DNA of 54,964 nucleotides from Nocardia ninae NBRC 108245 (GTDB lineage: Bacteria; Actinomycetota; Actinomycetes; Mycobacteriales; Mycobacteriaceae), in contig NZ_BJXA01000062.1 of the NCBI RefSeq assembly GCF_007990755.1, positions 1 to 54,964 on the forward strand. The letters are read 5' to 3'. Below are positions 1 through 8,743 of this stretch, one piece after another. Positions within the stretch are counted from its first letter, which is position 1. Each line of letters starts with the position of its first letter. The position numbers and the translations under genes were made by a program. The notes beneath the pieces were generated by a model. That model was not told the DNA's origin. It made no database searches and was given only the letters and a program-made list of their open reading frames with translations.

Positions 1-1
1 C

Positions 2-1207
2 CAGGCGGCCGCCGCCGTCCCGACCGCGCTGCCCGCACTGCCCGCCGACCCGGTCTCCGCGCTCATGCAGGGCGTCGCGGTGCCCGCGCTGCCCGGCGTC
101 GACCTGTTGATGAAGCCGATCCTCGACCTGCTCAGCAGCTTCGGCACCGGCGTCATCGGCGCGCTCGACCCGACCGCCATCCTGAGCCAGTCCTCCAAGG
201 TCATCGATATGGCCATGCAGGTCGGCAAGGGCAGCATGACCACCGTCGAGCAGCTGTGGCAGAGCCAGGCCGCCCGCAACGCACAGGCCACCAGCCAGCA
301 GGCCAACGTCGAAGGCCAGGAGACCAGCAAGCGCGGCATCGACATCTCCGAACTCACCCAGCGGGCCGCCGCGGTGGTACAGCAGGGGAACGCGCAATTG
401 CTCACCGTCGCTTCGTCGTTCGCCACGCAGGCGACCGCCATGGCGCCGGTCATCCTGACCCCGCCCGCCCAGGCCACGCTGATGGCGTCGGCGACCGAGC
501 ACCTCGGTCAAGCCGTCGGCATCGTCAACGCCACCCGCGGTGACCTCGCAGGCAAGACCGGCGAGCTGAGCGGCATGGTGCAGCAGCTGGTCGCCCCCGG
601 CGGCGGTCCGGCACCGCAGGAGATCGCGCAGGCGCTGGCCCAGAACGTCGGCCAGCCGATCCTGGAGCAGGCGCAGTCGACCGCGTCGGACACGGCGACG
701 CAGGCCGCGGGCCTGAATTCGTCCACCGGCGCCCCGACTTCGACGTCGCCCGCCTCGGTGAACAGCACCGGCAGCCCGAGCACGACCAACCACGGCACCC
801 CGGTCGGTGTGCCAGGCAGCCCGTCGAGCCGTACCGGCACGGGCAGTCCGAGCAGTCGGCCCAGCACCGGTACCCCGTCGATGCCCAAGACCACCGCCTT
901 GCCCGGCACCAGCATGTCGCCGCTCCGATCGATCAGCGGTGTCCCCGGCACCACCGGTTTCGGCCCGACCTCGACCGGCACGCCGAGCACGACCGCGGCA
1001 GGCGCGGGCAGCGGTTTCATGGGTGCGCCCGGCGCTGCAGGCGGTCAGCGCAACGAGGACGAGCACTCGCGGAATGTGCAGCCTTACCAAAGTGCCACCG
1101 GGAACGACGATCTCACCGGTCCGCTCGGTGAATCCACGCCGGATGTGATCGGTGCGACGCACTCGGATGAGATCATCGGCTCCGACTACGAGCAGGATCA
1201 GTTCTAG
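2..1207 (+). CDS. Hypothetical Ala/Ser/Thr-rich protein, 5' end outside window
   Basis: The frame is open from base 2 with no stop, so the gene almost certainly begins upstream; the first ATG inside the window (65) is probably internal. The first half (about residues 20-235) is alanine/glutamine-rich and predicted helical, with a hydrophobic stretch at its start. The second half (bases about 715-1030) is a low-complexity Ser/Thr/Pro/Gly tail with repeated GTP, TGSPS and STGTP-like motifs, and the end is acidic (EIIGSDYEQDQF). This build, a helical body followed by a disordered Pro/Thr tail, is common in actinobacterial exported or cell-wall-associated proteins, including ones near ESX loci, but no family motif (WxG, YxxxD) is visible in the part seen. 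Function unknown. Reading-frame confidence is high, identity low. Confidence 0.7.
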   Translation, partial: QAAAAVPTALPALPADPVSALMQGVAVPALPGVDLLMKPILDLLSSFGTGVIGALDPTAILSQSSKVIDMAMQVGKGSMTTVEQLWQSQAARNAQATSQQANVEGQETSKRGIDISELTQRAAAVVQQGNAQLLTVASSFATQATAMAPVILTPPAQATLMASATEHLGQAVGIVNATRGDLAGKTGELSGMVQQLVAPGGGPAPQEIAQALAQNVGQPILEQAQSTASDTATQAAGLNSSTGAPTSTSPASVNSTGSPSTTNHGTPVGVPGSPSSRTGTGSPSSRPSTGTPSMPKTTALPGTSMSPLRSISGVPGTTGFGPTSTGTPSTTAAGAGSGFMGAPGAAGGQRNEDEHSRNVQPYQSATGNDDLTGPLGESTPDVIGATHSDEIIGSDYEQDQF

Positions 1208-1424
1208 GAACGCATCGTTCGGGGTAGCCCGGCTCGAGCAGTGGAAGTTTGCTCGGGTCGGGCTCTTTGCCGTTATGGGTGGTTGGCCCGAGAAGTTGCT
1301 GTGCTGCGCGGAATCGCTGGGCCGCACCCGGATACTCGGCCGGCGTAGGGAAGCTGCTCCGCAGCAGCGTCATCCATACGGTGCTGCGGAGGTTAAGCCG
1401 AACCGGTGTTCCGTGCTTCACCGA

Positions 1425-2025
1425 ACGGACGTGGTGGCGAGGAATGTCGAGTGGCGCCGCCGCTATTACCCTTTCGGCGGAGCTGGCGAGGTCGTGGTTC
1501 GCCGTGCGGGACATGGCGGCGTGGGATGTCGAGTGGTGCCGCCGTCGTGTCCCGCCCGGTGAAGCTCGCGAAGTCGAATGGGAAATGATGGCGGCAAATG
1601 TCCAGTGGCGGTGCCGTCACGTCCCGCTCGGTGGAGCTGGCGAGGTCGAATGGGGCGTGGTGGCGGGGAGGGGTAAGTGAGGCCAGCGCTATGTCCGCTC
1701 GGCGCAGGTAAGTCGAGCGGGCCGCCGACTGCGTGCGAAAGCTGGGCTGTGGCGCGAGGTGTCGAGTGGCGGGGGCCGTCATGTCCCGCTGGGTGGAGCT
1801 GGCGAGGTCGAACGGGACGTGGAGGCGTGAGATGTCGAGTGGCGCTGCCGTCATGTCCCGCCCGGTGAAGCTGGCGAGGTCGAATGGGACACGGTGGCGG
1901 GGAATGTCGAGTGGCGACTTCGCTATGTCCCGTTCGGCGGAGTTGACGAGGTCGTGGTTCTCCGAGCGGGACATGGTGGGGAAGTCGAGTGGTGTCGCCA
2001 TGTTCCGCTCGGCGGAGCCGGGCGC
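1425..2025. repeat. Tandem array of eight degenerate 72-bp hairpin repeats
   Basis: Unit starts fall at 1425, 1507, 1579, 1651, 1741, 1813, 1885 and 1967. Four of the seven steps are exactly 72 bp; two are 82 bp because of the same 10-bp insertion, and one is 90 bp around the most diverged unit. Each unit carries a GGGACATGGTGGCG-like arm, a GTCGAGTGGC core, and the opposing CGCCGTCATGTCCC arm, so it can fold as a hairpin, then a GAGCTGGCGAGGTCGAA spacer. Since 72 is divisible by 3, the reverse strand stays open over most of the array and spells a 24-residue repeat, but no start signal supports a protein. The same family recurs at 13811-13962 and 21774-21900. The whole stretch 1208-2028 has no credible gene. 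Confidence 0.85.
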
Positions 2026-2028
2026 GGG

Positions 2029-2562
2029 TCAGGGGACGGGGATGAAGGCGTCGAGTAGCTTGCGGTAGAGGTCGGCGAAGCGCTTGCGGGCGGATTGTTG
2101 GTCCGGGGACAGCCCTTCGGTGGAGTCGGGGGCGTAGACGATGAGGTGGGCGTCTTCCTCGGGGGCCTGTGGCATCAGGTCGATGATCTGGCTGCCCTGG
2201 TCGGTGATGGTCGGCATGCCGAAGTCGACGGCGGCGAGGGCTCGGGTTTCGGCCAGGGCGGCGGTGAGGACCTCGGGTGGGATGTGGCCGTTGACCTTCT
2301 GCGGTGGGCTGTCCGGATGTCGTTCCGCGGCAACGGCATCGGGGATCTTGACGGCGCGGCCGTCACCGGATACCTCGAGTTGGGGGCGGAGGTCGATGCG
2401 GGTCTGCCAGCCGTTCGGGATGGTGGTGAGGGTGAGCAGCGCCAGCGGAGCGGAGACGGGACCGTGCGCCGCCGGCTGATCGGGCGGGTCGGCTGCCGCG
2501 GTTCCGGTGCTGATCGCGAGCGTCAGCATGGCGACCAGCAGTGCGGCTTTCGTTTGTCGCAT
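2029..2562 (-). CDS. Secreted hypothetical protein
   Basis: A 177-residue protein with a clear Sec signal peptide: MRQTK, a hydrophobic core (ALLVAMLTLAIS), and an AxA-type cleavage site (TAAADPP) near residue 24. The mature part is about 150 residues, with LLTLTTIPNGW near its start and a conserved-looking ITDQGSQIIDLMP segment, and ends in FIPVP. No cysteine pair or catalytic motif is obvious. The start at 2562 is chosen because GGAGG lies 8 nt upstream and the signal peptide begins there; the frame extends further upstream but would read through the terminator hairpin at 2589-2627. It follows the zinc peptidase gene on the same strand but is separated from it by that terminator, so it is probably transcribed alone. 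It resembles no family I can name; a subtilisin-inhibitor assignment was considered and rejected. Confidence 0.75.
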   Translation of the reverse strand: MRQTKAALLVAMLTLAISTGTAAADPPDQPAAHGPVSAPLALLTLTTIPNGWQTRIDLRPQLEVSGDGRAVKIPDAVAAERHPDSPPQKVNGHIPPEVLTAALAETRALAAVDFGMPTITDQGSQIIDLMPQAPEEDAHLIVYAPDSTEGLSPDQQSARKRFADLYRKLLDAFIPVP

Positions 2563-2588
2563 AGTTCGCAACCTCCGTATCGATGAAA

Positions 2589-2627
2589 ACGCTCCGCTGA
2601 CATCGCACAGGGATGTCAGCGGAGCGT
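2589..2627 (-). terminator. Rho-independent terminator of the zinc peptidase gene
   Basis: A perfect 16-bp stem (2589-2604 against 2612-2627) encloses a 7-nt loop. On the minus strand it is followed directly by TTTTC. It lies 50 bp past the stop of the metallopeptidase gene and 27 bp before the start of the next gene on that strand. Confidence 0.88.
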
Positions 2628-2676
2628 CAAATCCGCGCGTGGCGAATACCGTTGGCGTGTTGGGCAATCCGACCGG

Positions 2677-3603
2677 TCAGCGCAGTGCCGGCGGGTTGTC
2701 CACACTCGGCGCAGAGTAGGTGTCGCAAGCTTTGACCTGACCGGTCTTGTACCCGGTGAGGAACCACTTCTGCCGCTGCTCCGACGACCCGTGCGTCCAA
2801 GCCTCCGGATTCACCCGTCCCCGGGACGCCTGCTGGATCCGGTCGTCGCCGACGGCCGACGCGGCCGAGAGCGCGTCGCGGATGTCGTTGTCCGACAGCG
2901 GCTTCAAGAATGGCTGGTTGCTGCCCGGCGCCGGGGTCTTGTCCGCGAAGTGCGCCCAGAGACCGGCGTAGCAGTCGGCCTGCAGTTCGGTGCGCACGGC
3001 GGCGGAGTTCGCGCCCTGCGGATCCCGTTGGGCGCGGTCGATATCGCCGAGCTGGTTCTGGATGTGGTGGCCGATCTCGTGCGCCACCACGTACTCCTGG
3101 GCGAGCGGTCCACCGCTGGCGCCGAAGCGGTCGACGAGCTCCTGGAAGAAGCTGACGTCGAAGTAGGCGGACTGGTCTGCCGGGCAATAGAACGGGCCGA
3201 CCGCGCTGGTCGCATTGCCGCATCCGGTGCTGATGGCGCCGGAGAACATCCGGACCTTCGGCTCCACATAACGCTGGCCGGTCTGCTTCGGCAGTTCGGG
3301 TGCCCACACCGAGTCCAGACTCTGGATGGTGAGCGCGACCCGGCAGTCGACGTATTTGTTGGCGCTCGCTCCGTCTGTGCAGTGTTCCGGCAAGCCACCA
3401 CCGGGCGCCTGTGCCACCTGGGAGTCCTGGGCGCCGGTGAGATCGCCGATCAACGAACCCGGATCGCCGCCGAGCAGCAGTGCCAGCACCAGCACGATCA
3501 GTCCGCCCGCACCACCCCCCAGCGCGATTTTGCCGCCCCTGCCCGGTCCGCCACCTACCGAAACCCGGTCGGGGTCGATCTGCATGCCCTCGTTGAAGGT
3601 CAT
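2677..3603 (-). CDS. ypfJ: YpfJ-type neutral zinc metallopeptidase, membrane anchored
   Basis: A 308-residue protein of the putative neutral zinc metallopeptidase family (YpfJ/KPN_02809 type). A glycine-rich N-terminus (VGGGPGRGGK) leads into one membrane helix (GGLIVLVLALLLGG, about residues 33-46), then a large exported domain. The zinc site is visible as VVAHEIGHHIQNQLG (HEXXH). Further family marks are YVEPKVRMFSG, GPFYCPADQSAYFD, and the helical ELQADCYAGLWAH, whose acidic residues probably supply the third ligand. The start at 3603 (MTFNEGM) matches the usual short N-terminus; an upstream in-frame GTG at 3633 is possible. It is transcribed divergently from aspS and ends in a strong terminator. 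The M. tuberculosis homologue near aspS (Rv2575) has the same design. Physiological substrate unknown. Confidence 0.9.
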   Translation of the reverse strand: MTFNEGMQIDPDRVSVGGGPGRGGKIALGGGAGGLIVLVLALLLGGDPGSLIGDLTGAQDSQVAQAPGGGLPEHCTDGASANKYVDCRVALTIQSLDSVWAPELPKQTGQRYVEPKVRMFSGAISTGCGNATSAVGPFYCPADQSAYFDVSFFQELVDRFGASGGPLAQEYVVAHEIGHHIQNQLGDIDRAQRDPQGANSAAVRTELQADCYAGLWAHFADKTPAPGSNQPFLKPLSDNDIRDALSAASAVGDDRIQQASRGRVNPEAWTHGSSEQRQKWFLTGYKTGQVKACDTYSAPSVDNPPALR

Positions 3604-3859
3604 CGTCGTCGCTCTCTGTGTTGTCGCCTGCACGGGCGCCGCGTGGTCTAAAGCTTGACACAGGCGGGGCGAGGTCTGTTTCCACCCGGCGGACGTGTTT
3701 CGCTACGAGGACGGGATGCCACGTTCCGGGCGATTCAACCGGTGAGCGGCGCAGCGGAATCGACGTGGCGGACGGATCGAGCGGGAACGGCGGACCCACG
3801 CCGTCGCGACTGAGGTGAACAGCATGGATATCGGTTTCCGGCTCAGCGGCCGGGCTGGC

Positions 3860-3865
3860 TACGAT
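3860..3865 (+). promoter_or_regulatory. Candidate -10 box for aspS
   Basis: TACGAT fits the actinobacterial TANNNT -10 consensus and lies 53 nt upstream of the GTG start, in the 315-bp divergent region between ypfJ and aspS. No convincing -35 is seen. Apart from this and a TTGACA at about 3656, the divergent region shows nothing. Confidence 0.35.
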
Positions 3866-3918
3866 GACTACCGCACCTGGCCATTGCCTGCCGGTGCGAA
3901 GTCGTCGAAAGGAACCTT

Positions 3919-5724
3919 GTGCTGCGCACCCACTTGGCTGGTTCGCTGCGAAGCGAGCATGCCGGTCAGACCGTGACCCTCACCGGATGGGTGGCCAGGC
4001 GGCGTGACCACGGTGGCGTGATCTTCATCGATCTGCGCGACGCGTCGGGTGTGTCGCAGGCGGTGTTCCGTGAGGGCGAACCGGCCGAGCAGGCCCACCG
4101 GCTCCGCGCCGAATACTGCGTGCGCGTCACCGGCGTGGTAGAGCTGCGCCCGGACGGCAACGAGAACCCGGAGCTGCCGACCGGCACCATCGAGGTGAAC
4201 GTCACCGAGCTCGAGGTGCTCAACGAGAGCGCGCCGCTGCCGTTCCAGCTGGACGAGCAGCCCGGCGAAGAAGCCCGGCTGAAGTACCGCTACCTGGACC
4301 TGCGCCGCGAAGGCCCGGCGCACGCGATCCGGCTGCGGTCCAAGGCGAACGCCGCCGCCCGCGCGGTGCTGGCGAACCACGAGTTCGTCGAGGTCGAGAC
4401 GCCGACGCTGACTCGCTCCACCCCCGAGGGTGCCCGCGACTTCCTGGTGCCCGCGCGCCTGCAGCCCGGCAGCTTCTACGCGCTGCCGCAGAGCCCGCAG
4501 CTGTTCAAGCAGCTGCTCATGGTCGGCGGCATCGAGCGCTACTACCAGATCGCGCGCTGCTACCGCGACGAAGACTTCCGCGCCGACCGCCAGCCCGAGT
4601 TCACTCAGCTCGACATCGAGATGAGCTTCGTGCGCCAGGACGATGTGATCCTGCTCGCCGAGCAGATCCTGGTCGGGCTGTGGAAGCTGATCGGCTACGA
4701 CATCCCCACCCCGATTCCGCACATGACCTACGCGGAAGCCATGCGGCGCTTCGGTTCCGACAAGCCGGACCTGCGGTTCGGCATCGAGATCACCGAGTGC
4801 GCCGAGTACTTCAAGGACACGCCGTTCCGGGTGTTCCAGGCGCCGTACGTCGGCGCGGTCGTCATGCCGGGCGGCGCGAGCCAGCCGCGGCGTCAGCTCG
4901 ACGCCTGGCAGGAGTGGGCCAAGCAGCGCGGCGCCAAGGGTCTGGCGTATGTGCTGATCAACGAGGACGGCACGCTCGGCGGCCCGGTCGCCAAGAACCT
5001 GAGCGACGCGGAGCGCGACGGGCTGGCCAAGCACGTCGGCGCGGTGCCCGGCGACTGCGTGTTCTTCGCGGCAGGCCCGGCCAAGGCGCAGCGCGCGCTG
5101 CTCGGTGCGGCGCGTGGCGAGATCGCCCGCAAGGTCGGGCTGATCGACGAGAACGCGTGGGCGTTCGTGTGGATCGTGGACGCGCCGATGTTCGAGCCCG
5201 CCGCCGAGGCCACCGCGAGTGGCGATGTGGCACTTGGACATTCGGCCTGGACGGCGGTGCACCACGCGTTCACCTCGCCGAAGCCGGAGTCCGTCGACAC
5301 CTTCGACACCGACCCCGGTTCCGCGCTCGCCTACGCCTACGACATCGTCTGCAACGGCAACGAGATCGGCGGCGGAAGCATCCGTATCCACCGCCGCGAT
5401 GTGCAGGAGCGCGTCTTCAAGGTGATGGGCATCAGCCAGGAGGAGGCGCAGGAGAAGTTCGGATTCCTGTTGGACGCCTTCGCCTTCGGCGCACCGCCGC
5501 ACGGCGGCATCGCGTTCGGCTGGGACCGCATCGTCGCGCTGCTCGCCGGGCTCGACTCGATCCGTGAGGTGATCGCGTTCCCGAAGACCGGCGGCGGCGT
5601 CGACCCGCTCACCGACGCGCCCGCACCGATCACCGAGCAGCAGCGCAAGGAGGCGGGGCTGGACGCCAAGCCCGCGTCCAAGGGCGACAAGGCCGACGCG
5701 AAGGCGGACAAGCCCGCCGAATAA
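3919..5724 (+). CDS. aspS: Aspartate--tRNA ligase
   Basis: 601 residues, the usual length of bacterial-type AspRS. It charges tRNA-Asp with aspartate in the cytosol. An N-terminal OB-fold anticodon-binding domain ([20 protein letters not shown], residues 5-24) is followed by the class II catalytic core: motif 1 near FVEVETPTL, motif 2 as [20 protein letters not shown], the bacterial GAD insertion in the middle, and motif 3 as [14 protein letters not shown]. The C-terminus has a Lys/Ala/Asp tail. Residue 31 is His (RRRDHGG), the state reported for non-discriminating AspRS enzymes that also charge tRNA-Asn for later amidation by GatCAB; this is inferred, not proved. The start is a GTG with GAAAGGA upstream. 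M. tuberculosis aspS (Rv2572c) has the same neighbourhood. Confidence 0.97.
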   Translation: MLRTHLAGSLRSEHAGQTVTLTGWVARRRDHGGVIFIDLRDASGVSQAVFREGEPAEQAHRLRAEYCVRVTGVVELRPDGNENPELPTGTIEVNVTELEVLNESAPLPFQLDEQPGEEARLKYRYLDLRREGPAHAIRLRSKANAAARAVLANHEFVEVETPTLTRSTPEGARDFLVPARLQPGSFYALPQSPQLFKQLLMVGGIERYYQIARCYRDEDFRADRQPEFTQLDIEMSFVRQDDVILLAEQILVGLWKLIGYDIPTPIPHMTYAEAMRRFGSDKPDLRFGIEITECAEYFKDTPFRVFQAPYVGAVVMPGGASQPRRQLDAWQEWAKQRGAKGLAYVLINEDGTLGGPVAKNLSDAERDGLAKHVGAVPGDCVFFAAGPAKAQRALLGAARGEIARKVGLIDENAWAFVWIVDAPMFEPAAEATASGDVALGHSAWTAVHHAFTSPKPESVDTFDTDPGSALAYAYDIVCNGNEIGGGSIRIHRRDVQERVFKVMGISQEEAQEKFGFLLDAFAFGAPPHGGIAFGWDRIVALLAGLDSIREVIAFPKTGGGVDPLTDAPAPITEQQRKEAGLDAKPASKGDKADAKADKPAE

Positions 5725-5797
5725 CGGTGGGAACGGTACCTTCTGGACAGTTTCGATCCGTCGACCCGCCGGGCGACGCTGACCACGAGGGGATCCG

Positions 5798-6766
5798 TTG
5801 CTGCATCTGCGCATGATCAGCCCGTCGGACACCACCGACAAGGTGCTGGCCGTGCTCGCCGCGAATCCAGGGGCCACCCATGTGACCCTGGCTCGCGGCG
5901 TCGCGGTGGAACCCGTCGGCGACCTGATCCAGGCCGACGTCGCGCGCGAGGCCGCCAACGAGGTGCTGGCCGAGGTGACCGCGCTCGGGATCTGCGAATC
6001 CGGCGGCATTACCCTCGGCCCGGTCGAGACCGTGTTGTCCGAAGCGGGAGACCGGGCGGTCAAGGCGGCGCCGGGCGATCCGACCGACGCGGTGGTGTGG
6101 GAAGAACTGCTCGCGCAGACGAAAGAGGAGTCGACACTCAACTCGACGTTCATCGCCTTCCTCACCATCGCCTGCCTGCTTGCCGCGGTAGGTGTGGCCA
6201 CCGATTCTCCGGTGACCATCGTGGGAGCGATGGTGGTCGGGCCGGAGTTCGGTCCGCTCGCCGCGTTCGCGGTCGGCATGGTGCGCAGGGATTTTCGGCT
6301 CGCGCGCCGATCCGCGATCGCGTTGGCTGTCGGGTTCCCGATAGCGATGGTGATCACGCTGTTCGCAACGTTGATGTGGGAACAGTTCGGCTGGATCAAG
6401 CTGAACGGCGTGGAGAGCCTGCCCAACGTCGACTTCATCTATGAGGTAGGGCCGTTCTCGCTGGTCGTCGCGTTGCTGGCCGGGGCGGCGGGCATGCTGT
6501 CGCTGGTTACCTCGAAATCGGCGGCGCTGGTCGGTGTGTTCATCTCGGTGACCACTGTGCCCGCTGCCGGATTCGCCGTCGTCGCAGCCACTTTGGGGGA
6601 GTGGAACGCGGCGTTCATGTCCGCGGGTCAGCTCGCGGTGAACCTGGCGGGCATCGTTACGGCCGGTGTGATAGTGCTTGCGCTGCGGCCTCGGGCGGGA
6701 AACGAGTCCGGTCCCATGGAACGTTTCAAGCGGTGGATCGGTATGCGCTCGTTGGTTGAGAAGTAG
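5798..6766 (+). CDS. DUF389 family integral membrane protein
   Basis: 322 residues. Residues 1-85 form a soluble N-terminal domain (LHLRMISPSDTTDKVLAVL and later CESGGITLGPVETV), typical of DUF389 proteins. The rest holds about six membrane helices, starting at FIAFLTIACLLAAVGVATDS and including the family mark IVGAMVVGPEFGPLAA. The start is a TTG with GAGGGG 5 nt upstream; an internal ATG at 5813 would cut into the soluble domain. The role of DUF389 proteins is not established. It follows aspS by 73 bp and faces a convergent membrane-protein gene across a long palindrome. A similar membrane gene (Rv2571c) follows aspS in mycobacteria. Confidence 0.88.
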   Translation: MLHLRMISPSDTTDKVLAVLAANPGATHVTLARGVAVEPVGDLIQADVAREAANEVLAEVTALGICESGGITLGPVETVLSEAGDRAVKAAPGDPTDAVVWEELLAQTKEESTLNSTFIAFLTIACLLAAVGVATDSPVTIVGAMVVGPEFGPLAAFAVGMVRRDFRLARRSAIALAVGFPIAMVITLFATLMWEQFGWIKLNGVESLPNVDFIYEVGPFSLVVALLAGAAGMLSLVTSKSAALVGVFISVTTVPAAGFAVVAATLGEWNAAFMSAGQLAVNLAGIVTAGVIVLALRPRAGNESGPMERFKRWIGMRSLVEK

Positions 6767-6888
6767 CACCACGGCCCCGTAACCGCACCGGTCAATCTGC
6801 AGTGGGGCAGGGGCTGGATGTCAAAGCGGCGCGTTCCGTCATCGGTCGATCTGCCGCGCACCAAGCGGTTACCCCGACCGCAGGAGCA

Positions 6889-6966
6889 CAGCCGCACACT
6901 TTCTGATGTGACGCACATGGAATCGCATGCAATTTCGTGTGCGCCACATCAAAAGTTGTGCGGCTG
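6889..6966. repeat. 78-bp near-perfect palindrome between convergent genes
   Basis: Two 39-nt arms meet at GCATGC (6925-6930). The outer arm begins CAGCCGCACA and the right arm, reverse complemented, begins identically; only a few mismatches or bulges occur over the length. It lies 122 bp past the DUF389 stop and 38 bp past the convergent gene's stop, so it could act as a bidirectional terminator. A related element with the same outer arm lies at 30002-30074. The rest of 6767-7004 shows nothing else. Confidence 0.9.
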
Positions 6967-7004
6967 CCGGGTTGTGCGTGCGGCTTACGCCGACATGTGG
7001 CGGA

Positions 7005-8552
7005 TTAGAGAGGGGAGACGGTGCCTCCGGTGAGGGTGCGGTAGGCGTAGGTGACTGCCATGACTGCCACGGGTCCTGCAACGAGTAAACCGAGGCCGCA
7101 CAGTAGAACACCGACGAAGGTGACGAACAGGACGGAAAGGGCAAGCAGTAGCACCGGCCAGATGTTGGTGACCACCAGCGTGGCGCTGGACTTGATCGCC
7201 TCGAATGGCCCCTCGTTCTGGTCGACGACGAAGTGCAGGGAGAACATGCACAGGATGCCGGCGATCAGTCCGGGCACGAGGCAGAGCGCTGCACCGATGA
7301 CGGTCAGGAGGAACGCCAGCAGGGCGGTGATCAGCACATTGCCGGCGTTCACGAAACGGAAGTACGAACCGAAATGCGGTTTGTAGCCGTCGGTTTCATA
7401 GAGTGCGCCGCGCACCATGGCGGCTTGCAGCAGCCAGACGGCGGCGAGTACCGCGAGGAAGATCAGTAGTACCGGCAGCAACGTCGTGGGGTCGGTGAGT
7501 TGCACGACGAGCACGAAGCCGAGGTAGATGACCAACCCGCATGCGATCACTCCCATCCACGGCCCTGGATTCGAGCGGAACCGTTCCCAGCCGTAGCTGA
7601 GCGCCTGGCCCACATCGAGGGTGCCGGGGGCGGAAGCGGCGGCTTGCTGGTAGCCGTAGGTGGGTGGTGTTCCCTGCGGGGGCAGCATGCCCGGTTGTTG
7701 CATGCCGCCTTGTGGTGGCGCACCGTAGGACGGCACGTTCCCTTGTGGCGGCATCGATCCCGGTGGCATGGTGCCTTGCTGCGGCATCGAGCCGGGTGGC
7801 ATGCCTTGTTGCGGCATGGGTCCGGGTGGCATGCCCTGTTGCGGCGTGGATCCGGGTGGCATGCCCTGTTGCGGCGTGGATCCGGGTGGCATGGTGCCAT
7901 GCGGTGGTGATCCAGTTGGCACGTTTCCTTGGTGTGGTGATCCCGACGGCATGTTGCCGTGTGGCGGCAGCGATCCGGCTGGCGATGTCCCCTCTTGCGG
8001 CATGGAACCCGGCGGTACGTTTCCTTGCGATGGCATGGAACCCGACGGCATGTTTCCTTGTTGTGGCGAGCCGGTCGGCATATTTCCTTGTGGCGGCAGC
8101 GATCCCGGCGGCACGTTCCCCTGCGAGGGCATCGCTCCCTGCGGCCCAGCGCCTGATGGTGGCGTAGCGCCTGGAGGCATACCCGCGGATGCCGCACCGG
8201 CCCCGGACCCTGGCCCCGGAGGCATACCCGCGGGTTCCGCTGCGGGTCCGGTCCCTGGCGCACCGTAACTCGGCTGCGCCGTTTGCTCAGGATGTGCTGA
8301 TTGCTGCGGCGGCGCTACCGGCGGCGGTGGCTCGACGGGTTCGCTGCCGTACTGCGCGGCACCCGGACCTTCGAACTGCGGGTACCCGGCCGACCCCGCC
8401 ATCTCGTGCTTGCCGTGCTCGGTGCTCGTGCCCGGCGGCTGCGGTGGGTGACTTTCGTGCTGGCCCTGTTGCGCCGCGCGGCGTTCGTCGTCTCCGTGCT
8501 CGGGAGGGTCGCCAGCTGATGCGTGGGGCGGGGGAGGCGGTGTGCCGGTCAT
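7005..8552 (-). CDS. Pro/Gly/Gln-rich multi-pass membrane protein
   Basis: 515 residues. Roughly the first 310 are disordered and rich in Pro, Gly, Gln, Met and Ser, with about twenty tandem units of the type QGxMPxGSxP (QGNMPSGS, QGMPPGS). The C-terminal 200 residues start with VGQALSYGWERFRSNPGPW and contain about five membrane helices with short loops, such as GVIACGLVIYLGFVLVVQL and LALSVLFVTFVGVLLCG. The layout matches the 'proline and glycine rich transmembrane protein' encoded near rarA in M. tuberculosis (Rv2560). The start at 8552 is preferred because AAAGG lies 8 nt upstream; a TTG at 8573 is the alternative. Function unknown; the membrane part resembles small DUF975-like membrane proteins. 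Confidence 0.85.
   Translation of the reverse strand: MTGTPPPPPHASAGDPPEHGDDERRAAQQGQHESHPPQPPGTSTEHGKHEMAGSAGYPQFEGPGAAQYGSEPVEPPPPVAPPQQSAHPEQTAQPSYGAPGTGPAAEPAGMPPGPGSGAGAASAGMPPGATPPSGAGPQGAMPSQGNVPPGSLPPQGNMPTGSPQQGNMPSGSMPSQGNVPPGSMPQEGTSPAGSLPPHGNMPSGSPHQGNVPTGSPPHGTMPPGSTPQQGMPPGSTPQQGMPPGPMPQQGMPPGSMPQQGTMPPGSMPPQGNVPSYGAPPQGGMQQPGMLPPQGTPPTYGYQQAAASAPGTLDVGQALSYGWERFRSNPGPWMGVIACGLVIYLGFVLVVQLTDPTTLLPVLLIFLAVLAAVWLLQAAMVRGALYETDGYKPHFGSYFRFVNAGNVLITALLAFLLTVIGAALCLVPGLIAGILCMFSLHFVVDQNEGPFEAIKSSATLVVTNIWPVLLLALSVLFVTFVGVLLCGLGLLVAGPVAVMAVTYAYRTLTGGTVSPL
7670..8130 (-). repeat. Coding tandem repeats, 24-48 bp, Gly/Pro/Met/Gln rich
   Basis: Within the membrane protein gene, near-identical units (for example ATGCCTTGTTGCGGCATGG-like blocks on the plus strand at about 7800-7880) repeat many times and encode QGMPPGSTP-like peptides. 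Several neighbouring units are almost identical in DNA, suggesting recent slippage. Confidence 0.75.
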
Positions 8553-8743
8553 GCCATAGACCTTTCCACTCAACTGGTTTGCGGTGTGGCGCAGAGCAGT
8601 TGACGATGAGAAAACCTGACGGGTGCAATCGTGTCAAGCAACGGGCGTCCGTCCCGTAACCTCGAGAGAGACACGCCGAACGACGCGGAAAGGTTGTGTA
8701 TCCGCTCGCTAGAAGTGACCTGATGCGAGTAACTTGAAGGGCG

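Noticed and set aside
1393-2001. Minus-strand reading frame with a 24-residue repeat over the 72-bp array
   Set aside because: It only stays open because the period is divisible by 3; no ribosome site, frame breaks at the diverged unit, and the same DNA hairpin family lies in gene-free places elsewhere.
1425-2025. CRISPR array
   Set aside because: The units are 72 bp, diverged over their whole length, with no unique spacers and no cas genes.
2029-2562. Subtilisin-inhibitor (SSI) protein
   Set aside because: The size and signal peptide fit, but the conserved SSI disulfide cysteines are absent.
3656-3661. TTGACA as a -35 box
   Set aside because: No -10 at the right distance on the plus strand.
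3868-6438. 856-residue minus-strand reading frame
   Set aside because: Antisense to aspS and the DUF389 gene.
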